Below are positions 42,363 to 50,377 of a stretch of DNA of 64,000 bases, piece after piece. Position numbers and translations under genes: made by a program. The notes beneath the pieces were generated by a model. The model was not told the origin of the DNA. It ran no database searches and worked only from the letters and a program-made list of their open reading frames with translations. Position 1 is the stretch's first letter. Each line of letters starts with the position of its first letter. Source of the stretch: Nonlabens sp. Hel1_33_55 (GTDB lineage Bacteria; Bacteroidota; Bacteroidia; Flavobacteriales; Flavobacteriaceae); NCBI RefSeq assembly GCF_900101765.1, contig NZ_LT627735.1:2387501-2451500 (forward strand), read 5' to 3'.

Positions 42363-43961
42363 TTAAGATACCTGGTTATGCTTTTTGAGCGGATATATTT
42401 TCTCTTGTTTAAAGAATTGGAAATAATTCTCTGGATTCTTAAGTGTCCCTCGCTGTGAAACAAGTGTTATATCGATGTTTCGACTTTCTGCTTTTTGCTT
42501 GAAATCCTGTAATATTTCAATAATATCATAATCCATATAGGTTGTCTTGGTGATATTTAATTCTAGCTGAGTTCCCTCTGGAAGTTCGTCAAGCTCTCTT
42601 TTAACCGCTGCTTTATTAAAGAAAGTGACCTCTTCAGCCAAAGTCATTCTTACTTTAGGGCCGCCATGATCAGGATCTTCCTTATGAAGGAAGTGACTGT
42701 TTTTGTAGCTCTGGTATAATGTCATAATGATTCCCAAAACCAGACCAATACCTATTCCCCAAAGCAAATCCTTGAATACTATTATAATGACGGTAACTAT
42801 AAAAGGCACAAATTGCTTTAAACCTGCATCCCACATTGCCTTGAAGGTTGATGGTTTGGCAAGCTTATAACCTACCACGAACAATACAGCAGCAAGAACT
42901 GATAATGGGATCATGTTTAGTACTACGGGAATCGCTACAACAGAAATAAGCAAGAGAAAACCATGGAAAATGGCGCTCATTTTAGTCTTACCGCCAGATT
43001 GGATGTTGGCACTACTACGAACGATTACTTGAGTAATAGGTATACCACCTATAAGACCTGAAAGAATATTTCCTGTTCCTTGAGCGTATAATTCACGATT
43101 AGTAGGAGTAATTCTTTTTTCCGGATCTAGTTTATCCGTGGCTTCTACACAAAGTAAGGTTTCTAAGCTGGCCACTAACGCTATAGTAAATGCTGTGATC
43201 CATATTTCAGGCAACCATATCACACTAAAATCTGGAAATATGAATTGGCCTTTAAAAGATTCAAAACTATCTGGTACAGGAACATCTACTAAATGTAAAT
43301 CTGATATTTCCAGAGATGAACCAGTTGTTAGAGCGTAAAAAACAATCCCTAAAACAACAGCTACTAAAGGACCCTGAATCAATGTAAATAGCTTCCCTTT
43401 TTTACTAAGAAATTCTGACCAAAGAATTAAAACCAGTAGGGCAATAACTGCAATGATGGTGCTTCCCCAACCTATACTACCTGCAATATTCAATATTTCT
43501 GTAAACGTGTTTTCCCCATCAGGTTGGATAAAACTAAAATCACCATTTGGATCTTTATCAACCCCAAAAAAGTGTGGAATCTGTTTGAGAATAATAATGA
43601 TACCTATTCCTGTCAGCATTCCCTTTATAACAGATGATGGAAAATAATACCCAATTACACCAGCACGAGCAATCCCAAAAACAATTTGAATTACACCTCC
43701 TAAAACAACAGCCACAAGGAATTTCTCATATCCCAGAGAAGCTATCGCAGCAAGAACAATCGCTGCAAGACCAGCAGCAGGTCCACTCACTCCTACTTGA
43801 GAACCACTGATCGCACCTACAACAATACCACCTATAATACCTGCGATAAGACCAGCAAATGGCGGTGCATCACTGGCTACAGCTATACCTAGACATAGCG
43901 GTAAGGCTACAAAGAAAACTACAATACTAGCTGGGAGATCCTTGGCAAGATGTTTAAACAT
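42363..43961 (-). CDS. SulP family anion transporter (copy 2)
   Basis: A 532-residue relative of the neighbouring transporter: the N-terminal PASIVVFFVALPLCLGIAVAS, QVGVSGPAAGLA, GNILSGLIGGIPITQVIVRSSAN and about ten helices. The C-terminal STAS-like region has YMDYDIIEIL in place of the usual D-x-S-G, so the regulatory Ser of STAS domains is missing. It lacks the acidic loop of copy 1. A terminator lies between the genes, so they are probably separate units. Confidence 0.92.
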   Translation of the reverse strand: MFKHLAKDLPASIVVFFVALPLCLGIAVASDAPPFAGLIAGIIGGIVVGAISGSQVGVSGPAAGLAAIVLAAIASLGYEKFLVAVVLGGVIQIVFGIARAGVIGYYFPSSVIKGMLTGIGIIIILKQIPHFFGVDKDPNGDFSFIQPDGENTFTEILNIAGSIGWGSTIIAVIALLVLILWSEFLSKKGKLFTLIQGPLVAVVLGIVFYALTTGSSLEISDLHLVDVPVPDSFESFKGQFIFPDFSVIWLPEIWITAFTIALVASLETLLCVEATDKLDPEKRITPTNRELYAQGTGNILSGLIGGIPITQVIVRSSANIQSGGKTKMSAIFHGFLLLISVVAIPVVLNMIPLSVLAAVLFVVGYKLAKPSTFKAMWDAGLKQFVPFIVTVIIIVFKDLLWGIGIGLVLGIIMTLYQSYKNSHFLHKEDPDHGGPKVRMTLAEEVTFFNKAAVKRELDELPEGTQLELNITKTTYMDYDIIEILQDFKQKAESRNIDITLVSQRGTLKNPENYFQFFKQEKIYPLKKHNQVS

Positions 43962-44064
43962 AACGATGGCTTTTAAAAATTGATAGTAATACTATTAGGT
44001 GCTTACCTAAAAATATTAAGAAAATTTAAACATTCGCAAGAAAAGGGGAAAACTTTAAGGCGCG

Positions 44065-44817
44065 CTATAGTTTTTTCAAATCTGATAGTGGCATCCAGGA
44101 CTCTGAACCATTAGCTACTTTGATCTTTGCCCAGTTCTCATATTCCTCAAGGATGGTGACCTTTGTTCCCTCGTGAATTGAAAAACTGGACTCTGCACTG
44201 GCTCTAGGTTCTGATTTTGTGATGGTTTCCGCACTGTAAACGATCGCCTGCTGGTTGTCGTCCATCAATTGTTGGCTATAACTCGCAGCTACGATGGCAA
44301 AAATAGTAGCCAGTAGAAAAATCATTGAGATCACAAACATCAGGCGCTTTTTTCCAGCCGTGGCAGCATAGTGATATAGGATGAAAAACAGTACGGTCAA
44401 CAATGCCAGAATAATACTCAAATAAGCCCAATTGTCCACAGATAAAGAGGTGAAAATACCAGTCACAAACTCATTGAATGGATTGCTCTGGACTTCTTCC
44501 ACGCTGTCCACACGCAACTGCTGTGCAAATTTCAGGTTGTTCTGGAAATCATCGTTTGAAGGTTCCATCTGCAGAGCCTTTTCATAATTGTAGATCGCTG
44601 GTCCTACCTGATTCATTTTGTAGTAGGAGTTACCCAGATTGTAGTATAACTCTGCGCTGTGCTGGCCAGACTGCAATATGGATTCATAGGAATCGATGGC
44701 TTCTTGATAATTTTCTGCGGTGTAGGATGAGTTCGCTTTCGCGAAAGCGGAACTTTCATCTTGCCCTACAGCAACTTGAATCAGACTAACAAATAATAGG
44801 AATATCCAGAATCTCAT
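44065..44817 (-). CDS. batE: BatE: TPR and SH3 membrane protein of the Bat operon
   Basis: A 250-residue envelope protein. A signal sequence (MRFWIFLLFVSLIQVAVG) is followed by TPR units (about 25-100, ELYYNLGNSYYKMNQVGPAIYNYEKAL), two membrane helices (about 130-185) and a C-terminal SH3-like part (ASAESSFSIHEGTKVTILEEYENWAKIKV). Last gene of the Bacteroides aerotolerance (Bat) operon. The palindrome encodes AFAKA in the first TPR helix, where an Ala-rich helix is normal. Confidence 0.85.
   Translation of the reverse strand: MRFWIFLLFVSLIQVAVGQDESSAFAKANSSYTAENYQEAIDSYESILQSGQHSAELYYNLGNSYYKMNQVGPAIYNYEKALQMEPSNDDFQNNLKFAQQLRVDSVEEVQSNPFNEFVTGIFTSLSVDNWAYLSIILALLTVLFFILYHYAATAGKKRLMFVISMIFLLATIFAIVAASYSQQLMDDNQQAIVYSAETITKSEPRASAESSFSIHEGTKVTILEEYENWAKIKVANGSESWMPLSDLKKL
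44735..44748. repeat. Dispersed palindrome, copy 13 (inside batE)
   Basis: Perfect core with flanks GAGTTC and GGAACT; read as Ala-Phe-Ala-Lys-Ala just after the signal peptide. Confidence 0.9.
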
Positions 44818-44821
44818 GATG

Positions 44822-46570
44822 TTAGTTTAGTTGTTTGTCCAGTTGATTGATCACCTTGCTCGCCTTGTCGTAATCTTCCTGCATTGCCGTGGCGGTTGAT
44901 GGTGCATATCGAGCCATTTCTGCTGTAGAAAGAAGCGAGATGAACTCTGTGCGCGCTTCATCCTGAACACGTCGCTGTTGCAGCAATTCATCCACGCGCT
45001 GCTTGGTCATTTCGGCAGCGGTGATTTTAAGTTTTGATTTGAGGAAGTTATGCAGGGCGCGTTCCAGACTTTCATAGAAAGCCTCTGCATTACCTATATT
45101 TCTGCGGGCTTCAGAAAGGTATTTCTTGCTCAATTTGTTGGCCTTTTTGACCTTTCTACCTTGCACGTCTGATGCCACCACCTCGCGGCGTTTCTTAAAC
45201 AATAGCACTAATGGAATAAGCAGAAACATTGCTCCTACGATACTCCAATAGACCGTGGTTCCATAAAATCTCTTCTGCTGGATTGGTTCAAGATCTGTGC
45301 TGGTTTTTATGAATGCAAACGTATCACCAGCGCTCAAAACATTGGTGCCGCTATTGCTGTTTGCCGTTACAGCTGGGCCACTGACTTCAATGCGATTCTC
45401 ACCGCTGTTGATAGTTTTATATTGACGCGCCGCAGGATCAAAATAGCTGAATTCCACATCTGGCAACGTGAAGGTCCCGCCAGATTGCGGTACGATCGTA
45501 TAGTTATCTGCGATGCTACCGCGCACGCCGCTGTAGGTAGTTTGGGTTTTATCAACGCGTTCTGGCTCATAAACCTCAAGTCGTTCTGGTACATCCAGTT
45601 TAGGCAGCTGCATCAATTGCAGGTTCCCTGTTCCTTTTGCCTCGACCGTTGCCACAAGACTTTCACCAGATTCCAATTGCGCCCGAGTCAAACTCACGCC
45701 AAAATCAAATTGTCCAACCGCACCAGTAAAACTCGCTGGTCGTCCTTCTTGCGGTAAATCTTTTACATTAATGGCACGTGCACCTGCGGTAACACGCAAT
45801 TTCTCTGTCGTCATAAACGATCTACCGAAAAAATCTCTTCTACCAGATGGCACCTGAACGTTCACATCCAGTACCAGCGGTTCAATCGTCAAACTTCCCG
45901 TTTTCTGCGGATATAAAATGGCTTCTCGTAGAACTAGGTAACGGTATTCCTGACCTTGATAAGTTCCTGTGCGCACTTGTTGATCACGGTTATCGATATT
46001 CTGAGACCAGAAATCGGCATACTTGGGGCTATCGGTTTCTGTCCAGCCGTTGATTCCAGAGTTGTTGGAAACGTAGAGTTTGTAGACTACTCTGATGGCT
46101 TCATTTAAATAAGGTGATGCGTTGGAAACCTCAGCGACTAAGTGAATGTTCTGTTCTGCGATTTCCCGGACGGGTTCATTACTCGTAGTCGCTCGTGGAT
46201 CTGCAATGGACTTTGTAATACTTACCGTGAATGGCGTGGTTGAAAATTCCTCGCCTTGGTAATTCATGGTCGCGCGACCTATGGTTTTGGGTCCCGTACT
46301 TTCTGGCGCAAGGATGTATGTGTAGGATTTGGTGAAGGTTCCTTTGCCGTTGACATAGCTCTGCGAGATTCCCTGAATAGGTCCACTAGCGATACTAAAC
46401 CCAGCAAAATTAGGTGGCCTGAAACTATCGCCATCAACGTTCATCTTGAATTCTACACGCAGGCGTTCATTGAGCGCAATCGCATCTCTGGTCGCGGTTC
46501 CCGTAAAGGAAACCTGCGCCTGAGCCACAATGCCTAAAAACAATATGAATAGAAACGCAATTCTTTTCAT
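44822..46570 (-). CDS. batD: BatD family protein
   Basis: A 582-residue protein with a signal peptide (ending VAQAQ), a long periplasmic beta-sandwich region with the BatD start VSFTGTATRDAIALNERLRVEF and FKMNVDGDSFRPPNFAGF, one membrane helix near residue 430 and a helical cytoplasmic tail (SKKYLSEARRNIGN onwards). The role in the Bat complex is not biochemically defined. Tightly packed: 4 bases from batE, adjacent to batC. Confidence 0.9.
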   Translation of the reverse strand: MKRIAFLFILFLGIVAQAQVSFTGTATRDAIALNERLRVEFKMNVDGDSFRPPNFAGFSIASGPIQGISQSYVNGKGTFTKSYTYILAPESTGPKTIGRATMNYQGEEFSTTPFTVSITKSIADPRATTSNEPVREIAEQNIHLVAEVSNASPYLNEAIRVVYKLYVSNNSGINGWTETDSPKYADFWSQNIDNRDQQVRTGTYQGQEYRYLVLREAILYPQKTGSLTIEPLVLDVNVQVPSGRRDFFGRSFMTTEKLRVTAGARAINVKDLPQEGRPASFTGAVGQFDFGVSLTRAQLESGESLVATVEAKGTGNLQLMQLPKLDVPERLEVYEPERVDKTQTTYSGVRGSIADNYTIVPQSGGTFTLPDVEFSYFDPAARQYKTINSGENRIEVSGPAVTANSNSGTNVLSAGDTFAFIKTSTDLEPIQQKRFYGTTVYWSIVGAMFLLIPLVLLFKKRREVVASDVQGRKVKKANKLSKKYLSEARRNIGNAEAFYESLERALHNFLKSKLKITAAEMTKQRVDELLQQRRVQDEARTEFISLLSTAEMARYAPSTATAMQEDYDKASKVINQLDKQLN

Positions 46571-47416
46571 CTACCAGTCCTTCTCCGTTTTCTTTTTGGT
46601 TCCTTTTACTTTCTGAGCGTTGATCTTGTCCTGAATCTTTTGCTCTTCATTATTCATGGCTTCCAGAATTTGGCGTATTTGCTGTGGCGTCATTTGACCT
46701 TCCACGCGTTGTTGTGGTTGCTGGCCTTCTTGCTCTTTGGGCTTACCTTCGCCGTCTTTGCCTTCTTGGTTTTCACCTTTGGGATCATCCTTGCCTTCAC
46801 CTTGATCGCCTTTATCCTTATCGCCTTCCTTCTCTTTGTCTCCTTCATTATTGCCGCCAGACTTATCATCCTGATCGCCATCCTTGCTGTCGCTCTCGTC
46901 TTCGTTGTCGCCTTTGTCCTTCTTATCCTGATCATCGCCGCCACCGCCGCCGCCTTGTTTTTCTTCTTCCTGTTTGGCGAGTGCTAGATTGTATCGCGTT
47001 TCATCATCTGTTGGGTCGTTACGTAGGGCGTTTTTGTAGGCTTCTACGGCCTCTGGGAACTTTTTGTTCTCCATAAAAGTGTTGCCCATATTGTGAAATG
47101 CCTTGTGCTTTTCGGCTTTGGTTTTTGCTGTGGTGGCTGCCGCGCGGTAGCTTTCTGCCGCGTTGTAGCCCTTTTTATTCTTGTAGTATACGTTTCCCAG
47201 ATTGTAGGACGCCTCAGTGCTTTCTGGCTGCAATGCCTTTGCCTTGCGGTAGGATGCTTCTGCTTTTGAAAAATTATTGTCTGCTGCATAGTCCACACCT
47301 TGTGCCATTGCAGATTCATAAGCTGTGTTATCAGGTTGTTGTAATTGCGCTTTCGCGAAAGCGGAACACATCAAAAACACCACTATAAAACCAATATGTT
47401 GTATCCTTTTATTCAT
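46571..47416 (-). CDS. batC: BatC: TPR protein of the Bat operon
   Basis: A 281-residue protein with a signal peptide, two or three TPR units (about 25-145: ASYNLGNVYYKNKKGYNAAESY, FHNMGNTFMENKKFPEAVEAYKNAL) and a long low-complexity, highly charged Gly/Asp/Lys/Glu tract (about 155-240) before a helical end (MTPQQIRQILEAMNNEEQ). The palindrome encodes AFAKA at the signal cleavage region (CSAFAKAQ). Overlaps batB by 8 bases. Confidence 0.88.
   Translation of the reverse strand: MNKRIQHIGFIVVFLMCSAFAKAQLQQPDNTAYESAMAQGVDYAADNNFSKAEASYRKAKALQPESTEASYNLGNVYYKNKKGYNAAESYRAAATTAKTKAEKHKAFHNMGNTFMENKKFPEAVEAYKNALRNDPTDDETRYNLALAKQEEEKQGGGGGGDDQDKKDKGDNEDESDSKDGDQDDKSGGNNEGDKEKEGDKDKGDQGEGKDDPKGENQEGKDGEGKPKEQEGQQPQQRVEGQMTPQQIRQILEAMNNEEQKIQDKINAQKVKGTKKKTEKDW
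47349..47362. repeat. Dispersed palindrome, copy 14 (in the batC signal peptide)
   Basis: Perfect core with right flank GGAACACATC on the plus strand; read on the minus strand as Ala-Phe-Ala-Lys-Ala. Confidence 0.9.
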
Positions 47417-48437
47417 TGAATAAGTTGAGTTTTTTAATCCAGCCTGTCTTGCGGTTGCTGTAGATCATCTCGAGTACCAAAAAGAACAAACCTATGCCCA
47501 GAAACCACTGGAATTGCGAGGCAAAATCTGCATATTGTTGAGACTCAAACGCCACTTTATCAATACCTGATAGTTCTTCCTGCAACGCCTCGATAGCATC
47601 TGCAGTAATCGTACCATCGATGTAAACGCCATTGCCGGCGTCTGCGATTTCTGACAAAGTTTCAGTGTTCAATTTTGTGATGACCGTGTTGCCATCGTTG
47701 TCCTTTTTCAAGGATTGCGTGACGCCGTTGCGCTTCTCTGGGATGGTGCCGCCTTTCTCTGTACCGACGCCTATGGTGATGATGCGCACGCCGTTGTCTG
47801 CGGCATCCTCTGCCATTGCTATCGCTTCACCTTCATGATCTTCTCCATCGCTGATGATGACCAGAACCTTGGCAGCCTCGCTGTTGTCGCCGTAATAACT
47901 TTCCGCCAGTTGGATCGCCTCTGCAATGGCGGTTCCTTGACTGGAAATCAGGTCTGTGTTGAGTGCTTGAAGAAACATTTTGGCACTTCCATAATCGGTC
48001 GTGATGGGCAGTTGCGGCACGGCACTACCTGCGTAAGCGATTAAACCAATTCTATCACTGGCTAAGCTATTGACGATTTGCGTGACTAGTTGCTGTGATT
48101 TTTGCAGCCTGTTGGGCGCGATATCTTCAGCCAACATAGATTTTGAAACATCCACGGCAAAAACAATATCCACACCTTCGCGATCAACGGTTTCCAGCTT
48201 AGTTCCTGCTTTAGGGTTCACCATCGCGATTGTAATAAAAAGGATCGCCACACAGATTGTTACCAATTTCAAAATAGGCTTGAACCAAGACCTGTCCGGA
48301 ATCAAATGGTCCAGCATCGCCTTTTCTGCAAACTTGCGCTGCGCCCGAACCTTCCAAAACGAAAGCCCTAAAAACAGCACAACGATCACAGGGATTATGA
48401 GAAGCAACCAGAAATATATTTTTTGTTCTAGGATCAT
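47409..48437 (-). CDS. batB: BatB: von Willebrand factor A domain membrane protein
   Basis: A 342-residue protein with two N-terminal helices (about 8-26 and 52-72), a VWA domain (about 88-290) with an intact MIDAS start FAVDVSKSMLAEDIAPNRL (DxSxS) and TTDYG/ISDGEDHEG loops, and a C-terminal helix near 315. Acts with BatA in the inner membrane with the MoxR ATPase. Overlaps batC; an accessory gene lies between it and batA. Confidence 0.92.
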   Translation of the reverse strand: MILEQKIYFWLLLIIPVIVVLFLGLSFWKVRAQRKFAEKAMLDHLIPDRSWFKPILKLVTICVAILFITIAMVNPKAGTKLETVDREGVDIVFAVDVSKSMLAEDIAPNRLQKSQQLVTQIVNSLASDRIGLIAYAGSAVPQLPITTDYGSAKMFLQALNTDLISSQGTAIAEAIQLAESYYGDNSEAAKVLVIISDGEDHEGEAIAMAEDAADNGVRIITIGVGTEKGGTIPEKRNGVTQSLKKDNDGNTVITKLNTETLSEIADAGNGVYIDGTITADAIEALQEELSGIDKVAFESQQYADFASQFQWFLGIGLFFLVLEMIYSNRKTGWIKKLNLFNE

Positions 48438-48440
48438 TTA

Positions 48441-49196
48441 TTATTTTGTTTCCTTTTCAAATTTTTTCCAAACCTGCTTGAAACGTTTTTCAGAGGTTCT
48501 AATTACAATTATACCATTCAGTGACTTCCCGTAAATTGCGGCAGTTTGCCTACTTGTTAAAAAAGAGATGTCACTTGTCTCTACCAGTAATAACTCTTTT
48601 AAGAGCTTTTTATCTTTAACTACGTAGCCATTAATAATAATTAAAGGCTCAATTTCGATTATTTCCTTGTTACTTAAATTAGATAAAGTTGTATCGACGC
48701 TAATTGAATTTGACTCATCTAAATGCTCATTAAAATTATCCCTAACAACTTTCTTAGCTAAAGAATCGACATAATTGTAGAGCTTATTATCTGTTAATTT
48801 ATCGAAACGCATCAGCTTGAGATTTGCCTCATCAACATTTTCAAATTCAATTACCTTGTATTTTTCACGAACTTTATCTCTTACATGATGTTCAATAACT
48901 TGACCATAATCCGTATTGATAAGTTTTAATTTCTCTTCCTTATCGGATCTATATCCTACAATATATGGAGAGGAAAATATTTCCTCAGAACGGCTTTTAA
49001 ATTTTCCCTTATTATAATTCCAAATTACTCTAGGATAGCTGACACCGGTTTTTATAAATGTTATAGTGTCTGCATAGTAATATAAGTTCTCTGTATTATC
49101 GGTTTTCCAATCGCCATATATATCTTTTTCATCTATTTGAGCAAAAGAGATACTCGATAAAATGAAAGTGAAAAATATGATCAATCTAGGTTTCAT
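48441..49196 (-). CDS. Accessory exported protein in the Bat operon, plug-like C-terminus
   Basis: A 251-residue protein with signal sequence MKPRLIIFFTFILSSISFAQ; the open frame runs 19 codons further up, but the signal sets this start. The C-terminal part, EPLIIINGYVVKDKK...ISFLTSRQTAAIYGKSLNGIIVIRTSEK, follows the TonB-plug pattern (IINGx...AIYG...GIIVI-x-T) without a barrel. The gene is more AT-rich than batA and batB. It interrupts an otherwise overlapping operon and has a repeat-laden gap (49197-49360) on its 5' side. Probably a late insertion; function unknown. Confidence 0.7.
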   Translation of the reverse strand: MKPRLIIFFTFILSSISFAQIDEKDIYGDWKTDNTENLYYYADTITFIKTGVSYPRVIWNYNKGKFKSRSEEIFSSPYIVGYRSDKEEKLKLINTDYGQVIEHHVRDKVREKYKVIEFENVDEANLKLMRFDKLTDNKLYNYVDSLAKKVVRDNFNEHLDESNSISVDTTLSNLSNKEIIEIEPLIIINGYVVKDKKLLKELLLVETSDISFLTSRQTAAIYGKSLNGIIVIRTSEKRFKQVWKKFEKETK

Positions 49197-49227
49197 GATT
49201 TCTTTGCTAAACAAACTGTTCTCGACT

Positions 49228-49248
49228 GTACTTCGGCTGCGCTCAGCA
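49228..49248. repeat. Short dispersed repeat (GTACTTCGGCTGCGCTCAGC type)
   Basis: A 21-base unit that recurs at 54290-54310 with 19 of 21 bases the same. Both lie in gaps of the Bat region. Similar fragments are common between genes in flavobacteria. Confidence 0.6.
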
Positions 49249-49360
49249 ACCACGCTCGAACTGATATCGTAACTTCTTTTATCTTTTCTATTTCTTCTAC
49301 TCCTAAAGTCAGACTTCCGTTTTCAATTTTGTCTCTTGTTTCTCATCTCTTGCTTCTCCT

Positions 49361-50377
49361 TTAAGCCGCTGTCCTAAACAACGTATATCGCAACAACAAT
49401 TCCAGTCCCAATAATCCCAAGGCAATCAGCACCAATGGCCGGAACATTTCCTGCACATTATAGAACTTGAATTCTTCAATTTCTGTTTTTTCCAGTTGAT
49501 CAATCTCGTCGTAGATCTCGGCCAATTTGCTATCGTTGGTCGCTCTGTAATATTTCCCGCCAGTATCCGCCGCGATTTGTTTCATGAGCGCTTCATCAAT
49601 TTCAACTGGTGCCATTGCAAAACGAAAAGCTCCAGTACGCTGGTCCTGACCTACTGGCGACATAGCGTTGCCGTTGGTTCCTATTCCGATGGTGTACACT
49701 TTGATGCCAAATTCAATAGCCAGTTCCGTTGCGATTTTTGGGTCTATGAATCCGCTGTTGTTGACACCATCAGTCATTAAGATGATGACCTTGCTGTCGC
49801 TGGTGCTTTCTTTCAATCGGTTGACTGATGTGGCAAGTCCCATTCCTATGGCAGTTCCGTTTTCTAGAACACTACTGTACTCAATACCTTCAACCGCGCG
49901 CAGCGTGATGCTTTGATCTGTGGTGATGGGTGTTTTGGTATAGCTTTCGGCTGCGTACACCACGACACCTATTCTATCACTAGGTCGTCCTTCTATAAAA
50001 TCCAACGCCACGCGTTTGGTAGCTTCCAGCCGGTCTGGTTTGAAATCTCGAGCGAGCATACTGGCACTCACATCTACTGCGAGAACGATATCAATACCTT
50101 CCGTAGAGCTGGTTCTCGTGTTGACGTCTGTGGTTTGTGGTCTTGCCAGCGCGACGATGATAAATGCCAATGCCAACAGTCGCAGGACCAACAATAACGG
50201 TCGCAATCTAGACAAGAGAGAATCAGATCCATCAAAACCACGTAGAGATGAGATGCGCACATCTGCATTTTGCTTCTTACCACGCCAGATGTAATAACCT
50301 ATGATCAATGGCAACAGCAGCAATAGCCAGAAAAATTCTGGGTCCACAAACTCCATTCTATTCCACCACTGTATCAT
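49361..50377 (-). CDS. batA: BatA: von Willebrand factor A domain membrane protein
   Basis: A 338-residue protein with two N-terminal helices (about 15-30 and 60-80), a VWA domain (about 95-290) with MIDAS start LAVDVSASMLARDFKPDRL, ITTDQS and LMTDGVNNSG, and a C-terminal helix. Overlaps the upstream 547-residue protein gene by 4 bases. Together with BatB it forms the VWA pair of the aerotolerance operon. Confidence 0.92.
   Translation of the reverse strand: MIQWWNRMEFVDPEFFWLLLLLPLIIGYYIWRGKKQNADVRISSLRGFDGSDSLLSRLRPLLLVLRLLALAFIIVALARPQTTDVNTRTSSTEGIDIVLAVDVSASMLARDFKPDRLEATKRVALDFIEGRPSDRIGVVVYAAESYTKTPITTDQSITLRAVEGIEYSSVLENGTAIGMGLATSVNRLKESTSDSKVIILMTDGVNNSGFIDPKIATELAIEFGIKVYTIGIGTNGNAMSPVGQDQRTGAFRFAMAPVEIDEALMKQIAADTGGKYYRATNDSKLAEIYDEIDQLEKTEIEEFKFYNVQEMFRPLVLIALGLLGLELLLRYTLFRTAA

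Noticed and set aside
46640..47076. Long open frames opposite batC
   Set aside because: They are shadows of the low-complexity charged tract of batC on the other strand, giving implausible Leu/Phe/Ile-rich products.
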